Shown: piece by piece, positions 1-6,141 of the stretch
How positions within the stretch are numbered: position 1 is the first letter of the stretch
How the letters are laid out: each line of letters starts with the position of its first letter
Assembly (NCBI GenBank): GCA_026415015.1
Contig: JAOAHW010000128.1
Location: 1 to 11,023 of the forward strand
Direction of reading: 5' to 3'
DNA length: 11,023 bases
Source of the DNA: Syntrophorhabdaceae bacterium
Lineage (GTDB): Bacteria > Desulfobacterota > Syntrophorhabdia > Syntrophorhabdales > Syntrophorhabdaceae
The notes under the pieces: model-generated
Told to the model about the DNA's origin: nothing
Seen by the model: only the letters and a program-made list of their open reading frames with translations
The model's database searches: none
Made by a program: the position numbers and the translations under genes

Positions 1-2
1 CT

Positions 3-695
3 TACGCCATAGTCCCATCTGGTGGCGATTACAGAAGGGCTTACCAGGATGCAGTGGATATAGCGCTGAAAAAGTATGGTATTTCTAAAAATGATATAAC
101 ATCAACTGTAGCAACAGGCTATGGTGCCTCTATGGTAGATACGGCCTCTGATAGACCATCTGATATGTCCTGCCATGCAAAAGGTATAAATATCCTCTTC
201 CCATCTGTAAGAACTATTATTGATGTGGGGGCACAGTTTACAAGGGTAATCAGGGTACATGATGATGGCAGGATGGTGAATTTTATAATGAATGAGAAAT
301 GTGCAGGTGGTAGCGGAAAATTCCTACAGGTTTCTGCCAGGATCTTGCATGTCCCCATAGAAGAACTGGGAAGGCTCTCCCTTTCCTCTACAAAGCCAGT
401 TGAATTTACTACAGCCTGTGCAGTCTTTGCCGAATCAGAGGCAGTATCAAGGATATCAGAGGGTGCTCTCCCAGCAGATATTATTGCAGGGATCCATAAG
501 GCAATGGCCTCAAAGATAATAAATCTTGCATATCGGGTAGGGCTTACACCAGAATATGCCGTGACAGGAGGAGGGGCAAAGGACATAGGTCTTGTAAGGG
601 CTATAGAGAAGGAACTTGGAGCCAGTTGTTTTGTTGCCGATGAACCTCAGATAACCGCTGCATTTGGTGCAGCAGTCTTTGGCAGTTCGAGATAA
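3..695 (+). CDS. Acyl-CoA reductase/dehydratase activase (BcrA/BcrD/HgdC ATPase family), 5' end missing
   Basis: ATPase of the ASKHA fold that, in this family, uses a dimer-bridging [4Fe-4S] cluster and ATP to push low-potential electrons into a partner 2-hydroxyacyl-CoA dehydratase or benzoyl-CoA-reductase-type enzyme in the cytoplasm. The frame is open from base 3 to the stop at 693-695, giving about 230 visible residues. Seen in order: VATGYGA, the phosphate-binding DVGAQFTR, NEKCAGGSGKF with Cys at 300-302, TACAVFAESEA with Cys at 417-419, and C-terminal TGGGAKDIG and AAFGAAVFG. The two cysteines are 39 residues apart, the same spacing as the cluster ligands Cys127 and Cys166 of HgdC, so roughly 27 N-terminal residues lie outside the window. 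The usual GGQD of HgdC-type members reads GAQF here and GTG reads GSG, which leans towards the BcrA/BcrD side. The substrate cannot be told, and the partner enzyme is not in the window. Confidence 0.85.
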   Translation, partial: YAIVPSGGDYRRAYQDAVDIALKKYGISKNDITSTVATGYGASMVDTASDRPSDMSCHAKGINILFPSVRTIIDVGAQFTRVIRVHDDGRMVNFIMNEKCAGGSGKFLQVSARILHVPIEELGRLSLSSTKPVEFTTACAVFAESEAVSRISEGALPADIIAGIHKAMASKIINLAYRVGLTPEYAVTGGGAKDIGLVRAIEKELGASCFVADEPQITAAFGAAVFGSSR

Positions 696-713
696 AAATT
701 CATCAAAAAATGG

Positions 714-742
714 TTGAAATCGCTGGTTATGGAGATTAAATT
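714..742 (+). promoter_or_regulatory. Putative sigma70-type promoter of the flavoprotein gene
   Basis: TTGAAA at 714-719 and TAAATT at 737-742 are separated by 17 nt. This places a start site near 749 and gives a leader of about 25 nt before the ribosome binding site and ATG. The -35 matches 5 of 6 consensus bases and the -10 matches 4 of 6. It lies in the 78-nt gap after the activase gene, so the flavoprotein may be transcribed alone as well as by read-through. The call rests on motif match only. Confidence 0.4.
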
Positions 743-761
743 CTTTAAGTTTATTCAGACA

Positions 762-767
762 AGGAGG
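762..767 (+). promoter_or_regulatory. Shine-Dalgarno site fixing the flavoprotein start
   Basis: A perfect AGGAGG lies 6 nt before the ATG at 774. The frame also opens at an upstream TTG (714), but that start has no such site and would put 20 extra residues before the Tat signal. The ATG at 774 is therefore chosen. Confidence 0.85.
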
Positions 768-773
768 AATATA

Positions 774-2324
774 ATGAATAATGACTCTAAAGAACCAAAA
801 GATGTGTCAAGACGTGATTTTCTTAAAACTACAACAGGTATTGCAGCAGCAACAGGCATGGCCATAGGTGGATTGGGGCTAACACCAAAGGATGCAGAGG
901 CCAAGGATACCATACCTAAAAAATGGGATGAGACCTATGATGTTGTAATAATAGGCAGTGGTTTTGCAGGTCTTGCAGCAGCCATAGAGGCAAGAAATGC
1001 AGGGGCAAGCGCAATTGTCATAGAAAAGATGCCTATCCATGGTGGAAATTCTGTTATAAATGGCGGTGATTTCTGTGCTGCCGGGACAAAGATGCAGAAA
1101 GATGCAGGTGTACAGGATTCGCCTGAACTAATGCTTAAGGACATGCTTAAGGCAGGGCTTTACCTTAATAACCCTGAGCTTGCAAAGATTGTGGCATACG
1201 GTTCAAAAGATGCCCTGGAGTGGAGTGAGAACTATATAGGTGCTAAGTTTGGAAGGCTCAACTTTCATGGTGGTCACTCTGTTAAAAGGGCACACCAGAC
1301 CATTAATGCCTCTGGCTCTGAACTGGTTAACAAGATGTTATCAAAGGCAAAAGATTTAGGCGTGAAGATACAACTCAGGACAAAGCTTGACAGATTTATA
1401 CTGAACAAAGACAACAGGGTCATAGGGGTCGAGGTAAGAAAGAACTATAATTTCCCTGAAGAAAATACAGGGAAAAAGGCCTATATCAAGGCTTCAAAGG
1501 CAGTGATACTTACATCTGGTGGTTTCTCAAGGGATGTAAAACTCCGTAAGATCCATGACCCCCGGCTCGACGAGAGATTTGAATCTACAAACCATCCTGG
1601 CGCAACAGGTGAGGCAATATTAGCAGCCTGTATGGCAAGGGCAATGGATGTCCATATGGACTGGATCCAGCTCGGTCCATGGACAAGTCCTGATGAAAAG
1701 GGATTTGGTTATGTACCCCTATTTTGCGAGAGGCTTGTGGGCTATGGCCCTATGATTGACCCTAAGACAGGTAAACGTTTTTTTAAGGAGACAGGCAACA
1801 GAAAAGAGCGTGCCGACGCCATAATACTGATTGGTCACCCTGTTATAATTATGGGAGACTCATATGCAGTAAATAAGCAGGTATTTCCTGAGGCCCTCAA
1901 AAAGGGATTGGAAAGCGGCTCTATAAAGAAATTTGAGAGCCTTGATGACCTAGCAAAGGCCTATGATATCCCTGTTGCTGTCTTTAAAGAGGAGATTGCA
2001 AGATGGAATTCTTTTGTGGAAAAGAAAAAGGATAATGACTTTGATTGTATGATATTCCCTGATGCAAAACCAACAGTTACACCGCCTTTCTATGCTGCAA
2101 GGCTATGGCCAAAGGTCCATCATACAATGGGTGGCTTAGTGATAAATAAGGATACACAGGTTATTGGTTTTGACTTCAAGCCTGTAGCTGGTCTCTATGC
2201 AGCCGGTGAGGTCACAGGAGGTATACATGGTGCTGTCCGTTTAGGTGGCGTTGCAATGGCTGATTGTGTCGTGTTTGGCCGTATTGCAGGGAAAAACGCC
2301 GCTAAAGAAAAGGCATGGGGTTAA
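774..2324 (+). CDS. Tat-exported FAD-dependent reductase, fumarate/urocanate reductase flavodomain family
   Basis: 516-residue FAD_binding_2 flavoprotein, probably an enoate reductase acting in the periplasm. The N-terminus is a twin-arginine signal: SRRDFLK at residues 12-18, a hydrophobic stretch to about 36, and a likely AEA|K cleavage at 43/44. The Rossmann motif GSGFAG is at 61-66, with the ribose-binding Glu at 84. By my alignment to Shewanella flavocytochrome c3, the proton-donor Arg402 is kept as R343, Glu378 as E319, His504 as H450 (in HHTMGG) and Arg544 as R489 (in VRLGG). His365 and Thr377, which hold the second fumarate carboxylate, appear as G301 and C318. The heme domain of flavocytochrome c is absent and no CxxCH is present, so electrons must come from a separate carrier. 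Fumarate is an unlikely substrate; another enoate, as for urocanate reductase, is inferred. It follows the activase gene by 78 nt and converges on a rhodanese gene. Confidence 0.85.
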   Translation: MNNDSKEPKDVSRRDFLKTTTGIAAATGMAIGGLGLTPKDAEAKDTIPKKWDETYDVVIIGSGFAGLAAAIEARNAGASAIVIEKMPIHGGNSVINGGDFCAAGTKMQKDAGVQDSPELMLKDMLKAGLYLNNPELAKIVAYGSKDALEWSENYIGAKFGRLNFHGGHSVKRAHQTINASGSELVNKMLSKAKDLGVKIQLRTKLDRFILNKDNRVIGVEVRKNYNFPEENTGKKAYIKASKAVILTSGGFSRDVKLRKIHDPRLDERFESTNHPGATGEAILAACMARAMDVHMDWIQLGPWTSPDEKGFGYVPLFCERLVGYGPMIDPKTGKRFFKETGNRKERADAIILIGHPVIIMGDSYAVNKQVFPEALKKGLESGSIKKFESLDDLAKAYDIPVAVFKEEIARWNSFVEKKKDNDFDCMIFPDAKPTVTPPFYAARLWPKVHHTMGGLVINKDTQVIGFDFKPVAGLYAAGEVTGGIHGAVRLGGVAMADCVVFGRIAGKNAAKEKAWG

Positions 2325-2364
2325 AAAGCCTACTGGTTAATTCTGCCTTAAAGTCAGATAGTAA

Positions 2365-2389
2365 GGGGCACCTTTATTTCAGGTGCCCC
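2365..2389. terminator. Hairpin between convergent genes, probable bidirectional terminator
   Basis: Perfect 9-bp inverted repeat GGGGCACCT / AGGTGCCCC around a 7-nt loop, placed 40 nt after the flavoprotein stop and 14 nt after the rhodanese stop (reading leftwards). Neither side carries a clear run of T after the stem, so efficient intrinsic termination is uncertain. It may instead act as a 3'-end stabiliser for both transcripts. Confidence 0.6.
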
Positions 2390-2403
2390 ATAATGGAATA
2401 TTA

Positions 2404-2874
2404 TTAATCCTTTACATACTCTGTTGCAGACCTGCCCACCTCTTTTGCATACTCTGCTATGCCACCTTTGAACTGATAGGCATTTGCAAAACCAACAGCC
2501 CTGAGTGCTATTGTTGCTGCAGCAGCCCTATCTCCTGTGTGGCATAGTACTGCAATCTTCACATCTTTTGGGAGTTTGTTTAAGTTTTCTGGTTTAAAGA
2601 GTTCATTCATAGGTATGGCTATGGTATTTTTGTATGCTGATGCCACGAGTTTTACCTCAGCAGGTGTCCTTATATCAAGGATAACAAAATTTTCATTTTT
2701 CTTTATCATCTGAAGGACATCCTTCACAGTAACCTGGCAGGGTCTCATTGTGAGGACCTCAGGGGTCATCTGTGAAAACATGGCATCGAATTTTTTTGCC
2801 ATATCTGCATCAAATGCATGCCCCATTCCTGTTAACAAAACCAAAAAAACCAAAACAATACCTACATACCTCAT
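2404..2874 (-). CDS. Exported single-domain rhodanese-like protein
   Basis: 156-residue protein with a Sec signal peptide (residues 1-20, hydrophobic core VGIVLVFLVLLTG, likely cleavage GHA|F). The mature part is one rhodanese domain from about residue 47. It shows the DIR motif at 67-69, the active-site loop CHTGDR at 111-116 with Cys111 as the persulfide-forming residue, and the C-terminal FKGGI at 135-139. Rhodanese domains move sulfane sulfur between thiols or other acceptors; the location would be periplasmic or lipid-free extracytoplasmic. A short extra segment (21-46) before the domain carries a second cysteine, Cys46. Start chosen at the ATG at 2874, 5 nt after AGGAGG. It converges on the flavoprotein gene and is divergent from the FMN-binding gene. 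The physiological sulfur donor and acceptor cannot be read from the sequence. Confidence 0.88.
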   Translation of the reverse strand: MRYVGIVLVFLVLLTGMGHAFDADMAKKFDAMFSQMTPEVLTMRPCQVTVKDVLQMIKKNENFVILDIRTPAEVKLVASAYKNTIAIPMNELFKPENLNKLPKDVKIAVLCHTGDRAAAATIALRAVGFANAYQFKGGIAEYAKEVGRSATEYVKD

Positions 2875-2879
2875 GACAA

Positions 2880-2885
2880 CCTCCT
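2880..2885 (-). promoter_or_regulatory. Shine-Dalgarno site of the rhodanese gene
   Basis: AGGAGG on the - strand, 5 nt upstream of the ATG at 2872-2874. It supports that start, which also begins directly with a signal peptide. Confidence 0.85.
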
Positions 2886-2904
2886 TTTGATTAGATTTAT
2901 ATTA

Positions 2905-2933
2905 AATTTAGTTATTGGGTTGTTTAAATTCAA
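2905..2933 (-). promoter_or_regulatory. Putative sigma70-type promoter of the rhodanese gene
   Basis: On the - strand TTGAAT (2933-2928) is followed after 17 nt by TAAATT (2910-2905), giving a start site near 2898 and a leader of about 24 nt. The -10 and spacer match those of the flavoprotein promoter at 714-742, and the -35 differs by one base. The -35 lies within the inverted repeat at 2918-2935. Motif evidence only. Confidence 0.4.
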
Positions 2934-2935
2934 CC
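2918..2935. repeat. Inverted repeat GGTTG-N8-CAACC overlapping the rhodanese promoter
   Basis: Two 5-bp arms flank an 8-nt AT-only centre (TTTAAATT). The repeat covers the -35 hexamer and the start of the spacer of the proposed rhodanese promoter, a position where a repressor could block polymerase. The arms are short and could be chance. Confidence 0.3.
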
Positions 2936-2957
2936 AGGCCTATTTTTTTGTAGGCTT
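2936..2957. repeat. Inverted repeat AGGCCTA-N8-TAGGCTT in the divergent intergenic region
   Basis: Seven-base arms, with one G/T mismatch, flank a T-rich 8-nt loop. The repeat begins at the base after the repeat at 2918-2935. It lies between two divergent genes, about 85 nt before the FMN-binding gene, so an operator role is possible. A terminator role is unlikely at this position. Confidence 0.3.
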
Positions 2958-3041
2958 CAGATTTATTTTGGTACGTAAAATTTCTCGTAGGTCAGAAGTA
3001 AAGTCTTGAATTATTCATTGAGAATATAGTAATCATAGAAG

Positions 3042-3533
3042 ATGATGAAAGACAAACAGAACCTCCCGCTAAACACGATTAAAGGTTTTGTCTCAGTCCC
3101 AGATAGGTTAAGATATTTCAATAGCACTGAAAATATTGCTGTCCTTGCCACATGGGGGGATGAGATGCCCTATACCTCCCTTGTAAACTTTGTCCTCACC
3201 GATGATCTAAAGACCGTTATCTTTGCCACCCCGAGGAAGACAAAAAAATACAAGAATATTCAAAACTCAAGATATGTAGCCCTCCTTATAGACAACAGGG
3301 CTACAACCACAGGAAACCTCATGGATACTGAGGCTGTAACCATAGTAGGTAAGGCAAAGATTCTCAAAAAAGGTAAAATAATGGAGGAAATTAAAAGGAT
3401 CTATGTGGCGAAGCACAATGACCTCAAGGATTTTGTTAATGCAGAAACCACTGCACTGATTGCTGTGGATATTTCTTACTGTGTCCATGTGGCCAGGTTC
3501 CAGACAGTTACAGTGTGGAAATGTAAAGACTGA
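3042..3533 (+). CDS. Pyridoxamine 5'-phosphate oxidase-like FMN-binding split-barrel protein
   Basis: 163-residue cytoplasmic protein without signal or membrane segment. Residues 20-105 follow the pattern of the PNPOx-like split barrel: a first strand pair (NIAVLATW, then MPYTSLVNF), a strand ending in IFATPRKTKKYKNI at 60-73 whose basic residues match the FMN phosphate-binding site, then RYVALLIDNR and a strand AVTIVGKAKIL. Members of this broad family bind FMN, F420 or heme, and only some are true pyridoxamine oxidases. At 163 residues it is shorter than PdxH (about 210-230), and I see none of the PLP-binding C-terminal part, so B6 synthesis is unlikely. Start taken at the ATG at 3042; the next codon is also ATG and no clear Shine-Dalgarno decides between them. 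It is 37 nt upstream of the HDOD gene and probably co-transcribed. Confidence 0.75.
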   Translation: MMKDKQNLPLNTIKGFVSVPDRLRYFNSTENIAVLATWGDEMPYTSLVNFVLTDDLKTVIFATPRKTKKYKNIQNSRYVALLIDNRATTTGNLMDTEAVTIVGKAKILKKGKIMEEIKRIYVAKHNDLKDFVNAETTALIAVDISYCVHVARFQTVTVWKCKD

Positions 3534-3570
3534 AGAGATTAGAAAAAGGCCGAGACAAGATTAATAGGAC

Positions 3571-4764
3571 ATGAAGATCCTCATATTATTATTTATAATA
3601 GGTTTTTTATTTGTATTCCTGTTCTTTGTTTTCAGAAGGAAAAAAGACAATGAACAAGAGGATATACCAATTCAAAGGTATAATGACAATTATTTAACAA
3701 GGTCGCAGGACAATACATTACCTACTGATAAAGCTTTACCATCAGGAGACAGGCAATCACTTGCTACAACATTAGATATTAATACCTTAGAGATTAAAAA
3801 GCATAAAATTATGCCTGCTAATATTATAAACCCTAAAACTATATTATGGGATATAGAATATGTGGAGATTGGGAAAAATATCTATCCTGCTGGCATTGAA
3901 CAGATAAATGACGAAATCAAAAAGAATCTTGAGGACAAGATAGGCTCAATCCCTCAGATACCCTCAAGTTCTATGAGGCTTATGAATCTCCTTCTTAATC
4001 CTGAATCCAACATAAAGGAGATAGTATCCCTTGTGAGTACACACCCTGTTTTTTCTGCAAAGATACTCCAGACAGTTAATTCTATCTATTTTTCTCTTCC
4101 CGAGAAGATTACATCCATTGGTAGGGCAATTACCCTTCTGGGATACAACAATGTGAGGGCCCTTGTATTCCATGAAACTATTCGCAATACAATGCACAGA
4201 AAAGGCGAATATGATGCTGGCAGATATCTTAAGATATGGGCCCACTCTGCCATGGTTTCTGCCTGTGCAGGTTATATTGGGAAGCAACTCTTTCAGTTTT
4301 CTGAATATGACATATCTACTGCTGGCCTCCTCCATGATATAGGAAAGTTTTATCTTATAAATATGGAGTTTGGTATTGAAATAGTCTCAGATTTACCAAC
4401 ACTTATAAAGGAAGAGCATAGATACGGTTTAAACCATTCAGTTGCCGGTACCTATATAGCAACTCACTGGATGCTGCCTGATTTCATAGTAAAGGGTATA
4501 GAATATCACCATCACCCTTCTTTTTTCCCGCCCCAATCCATCCCTGAGGTTTATCTAAAATCGTGTTTTGCCCTTTGCCTTGCAGACCTTGTGGCAAAGG
4601 CAATTGGCTACAGTGCTGAGGATGAGAAGATATTGCCTATTATGCCTGAATATTTTCAAATCTTTGGAATTGATAAGAGCCTTGAAGGGATTATCACAAC
4701 AGAGCTTTTTAGGTATATTGAAAAGGCGAGGTTTACTGTTGAGTCTTTCATAGATGCTGTTTGA
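3571..4764 (+). CDS. Membrane-anchored HDOD-domain protein
   Basis: 397 residues. One N-terminal transmembrane helix (about 3-21) is followed by RRKK, predicting a cytoplasmic C-terminal part. Residues 25-115 look like a poorly conserved linker. The HDOD domain runs from about 117 to 320, starting at IGSIPQIPSSSMRLMNLL and including STHPVFSAKILQTVNS, IGRAITLLGYNNVRALV and AGLLHDIGK. Candidate HD metal ligands are all present: H225, H255-D256, H289, H313/H314 and D339, with spacing close to that of HD-GYP phosphodiesterases, though no GYP motif is seen. HDOD proteins are generally signalling or regulatory proteins linked to motility, cell cycle or stress, and activity is rarely shown. No response-regulator or GGDEF domain is attached. 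The ribosome binding site before the ATG at 3571 is weak. The gene ends 18 nt from the convergent pgi gene. Confidence 0.85.
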   Translation: MKILILLFIIGFLFVFLFFVFRRKKDNEQEDIPIQRYNDNYLTRSQDNTLPTDKALPSGDRQSLATTLDINTLEIKKHKIMPANIINPKTILWDIEYVEIGKNIYPAGIEQINDEIKKNLEDKIGSIPQIPSSSMRLMNLLLNPESNIKEIVSLVSTHPVFSAKILQTVNSIYFSLPEKITSIGRAITLLGYNNVRALVFHETIRNTMHRKGEYDAGRYLKIWAHSAMVSACAGYIGKQLFQFSEYDISTAGLLHDIGKFYLINMEFGIEIVSDLPTLIKEEHRYGLNHSVAGTYIATHWMLPDFIVKGIEYHHHPSFFPPQSIPEVYLKSCFALCLADLVAKAIGYSAEDEKILPIMPEYFQIFGIDKSLEGIITTELFRYIEKARFTVESFIDAV

Positions 4765-4782
4765 TGGAGATATGAAAAAGGT

Positions 4783-6141
4783 CTAAAATCCTATTTGATA
4801 CCTCTTTTTTGTAAGGTCTTTTTCTATAGTCTTTTTCTGTTTTTCAAGGCCTTTTTTACCCATAACAGCCTTTGTATAGATCTTTCCAAGTTCAACCCCT
4901 GGCTGGTCAAAGGCATTTATGTTGTATAGATGACCCATCATTGCTATCACCATCTCATAGAGAAAAAACAGGGCCCCTAAACTATATTCGTTGATTTCAT
5001 TAACATTAATGGTAAGGTTTGGTGTCTTTGCCTCTATGAGGGAACGCCTTGTCCCTAAAAATTCTGCATAAAAGAGTTCTCCCATGTCTTTTCCTGCAAG
5101 ATATTCAAGGTCATTTATATATGATATGCTGTCAGGTATTTGCCTCTTTTCACCTCCATGGTAGAGAAAGATAATACATTTATCTTTAGGGCCATCAATA
5201 TAAAGCTGTAACTGTGAGTGCTGGTCTGTTACACCTATGGATTTTATAGGAGTAGGACCACTTCCAGCCTTGCCGAGGCTCTCTGCCTCAAGCTGTCTAA
5301 ACCAGTCAGAAAATGCAGAGAGACGGTCACAATAAGGCATCATAACATGCATCTTTTTACCGTATCTATCCATGAGATATAATATGGCAGCCAGTATTAC
5401 AGCCATATTTTTTTTGTGTGGGGTTTTTTTAATATAACTGGACATATCTTCTGCACCCTTGACCATGTCTTCTATATCTATGCCCATAATAGATGAAGGG
5501 AAGAGACCTACAGGGGTAAGGACAGAGAACCTGCCACCTATTCCTTCTGGTACAGGGAGGGATGGATAACCCTCTTTTTTTACTATCTCCCTCAGCATCC
5601 CTTTCTTGCTGTCTGTTATTACAATTATCCTCTGTCTGTAATTTTTTGTGGATTTGAGTATGTCTTTAAAGAGCATGAACTGGGACATGGTCTCTGGGGT
5701 CTCCCCTGATTTGCTTATAACTACAAGGAGGGTTTTTTTTCTATCCCTTTCAATTATCTCAGCAACCTTATTGATCTTGTTGGGATCTATGTTATCGAGG
5801 ATAAAATATCTAGGTCTTTTGTCTTGATGAATCGACTCGAGGTTGTGAAAGGGGTGGAGGAGGGCATGAAATATGGTCTCTGTACCTAAGGATGAGCCAC
5901 CAATTCCCAAGATAACGAGGTTTTTTATCTCGAATCTTTTGAGGGATTCTGTAATGTCTTTTATCTCTGGTATATGAGACTTAAGAACAGCAAAGTCCAT
6001 AAAAGGATAGGGCGATCTATAGACATCTTTTTTGAACCCATCTAACCTCATGGCAGTTTCATAAAGGTCTTTTTCATCTATCCCTTGTTCCCCTATAGTT
6101 TTTGATAGTACACCTGTGATATCCATCTCTATATTTTTCAT
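4783..6141 (-). CDS. pgi: Glucose-6-phosphate isomerase
   Basis: Interconverts glucose 6-phosphate and fructose 6-phosphate in the cytoplasm (glycolysis and gluconeogenesis). The 452-residue length fits the shorter Bacillus/Thermotoga-like bacterial form, below the roughly 550 of E. coli. The two SIS domains show GIGGSSLGTE at 79-88, the phosphate-binding SKSGET at 143-148 and GGRFSVLTPVG at 202-212 with R204. Further catalytic residues are E287 in LEAES, H308 in TDQHSQ and K420 in PGVELGK. All are intact. The ATG at 6141 overlaps the accA stop as ATGA and has GAGGAG 5 nt upstream, so translational coupling is likely. It is the last gene of the guaA-dnaE-accA-pgi run and converges on the HDOD gene. 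Confidence 0.96.
   Translation of the reverse strand: MKNIEMDITGVLSKTIGEQGIDEKDLYETAMRLDGFKKDVYRSPYPFMDFAVLKSHIPEIKDITESLKRFEIKNLVILGIGGSSLGTETIFHALLHPFHNLESIHQDKRPRYFILDNIDPNKINKVAEIIERDRKKTLLVVISKSGETPETMSQFMLFKDILKSTKNYRQRIIVITDSKKGMLREIVKKEGYPSLPVPEGIGGRFSVLTPVGLFPSSIMGIDIEDMVKGAEDMSSYIKKTPHKKNMAVILAAILYLMDRYGKKMHVMMPYCDRLSAFSDWFRQLEAESLGKAGSGPTPIKSIGVTDQHSQLQLYIDGPKDKCIIFLYHGGEKRQIPDSISYINDLEYLAGKDMGELFYAEFLGTRRSLIEAKTPNLTINVNEINEYSLGALFFLYEMVIAMMGHLYNINAFDQPGVELGKIYTKAVMGKKGLEKQKKTIEKDLTKKRYQIGF

Noticed and set aside
119..586. 155-codon frame on the - strand opposite the activase gene
   Set aside because: It lies wholly within a recognised coding region, resembles no known protein and is a shadow of the + strand codon pattern.
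714..773. Longer flavoprotein reading frame starting at TTG 714
   Set aside because: The ATG at 774 has a perfect AGGAGG 6 nt upstream and places the twin-arginine motif at the usual distance. The upstream stretch is better read as promoter and leader.
3006..3030. TTGAAT and TATAGT as a promoter for the FMN-binding gene
   Set aside because: The spacer is 13 nt, too short for a sigma70 promoter, and the -10 would lie only 11 nt before the start codon. No better candidate was found.
4778..4819. Repeated AAGGTCT at 4778-4784 and 4813-4819 as a terminator for pgi
   Set aside because: The two copies are in the same orientation, so they cannot form a stem.
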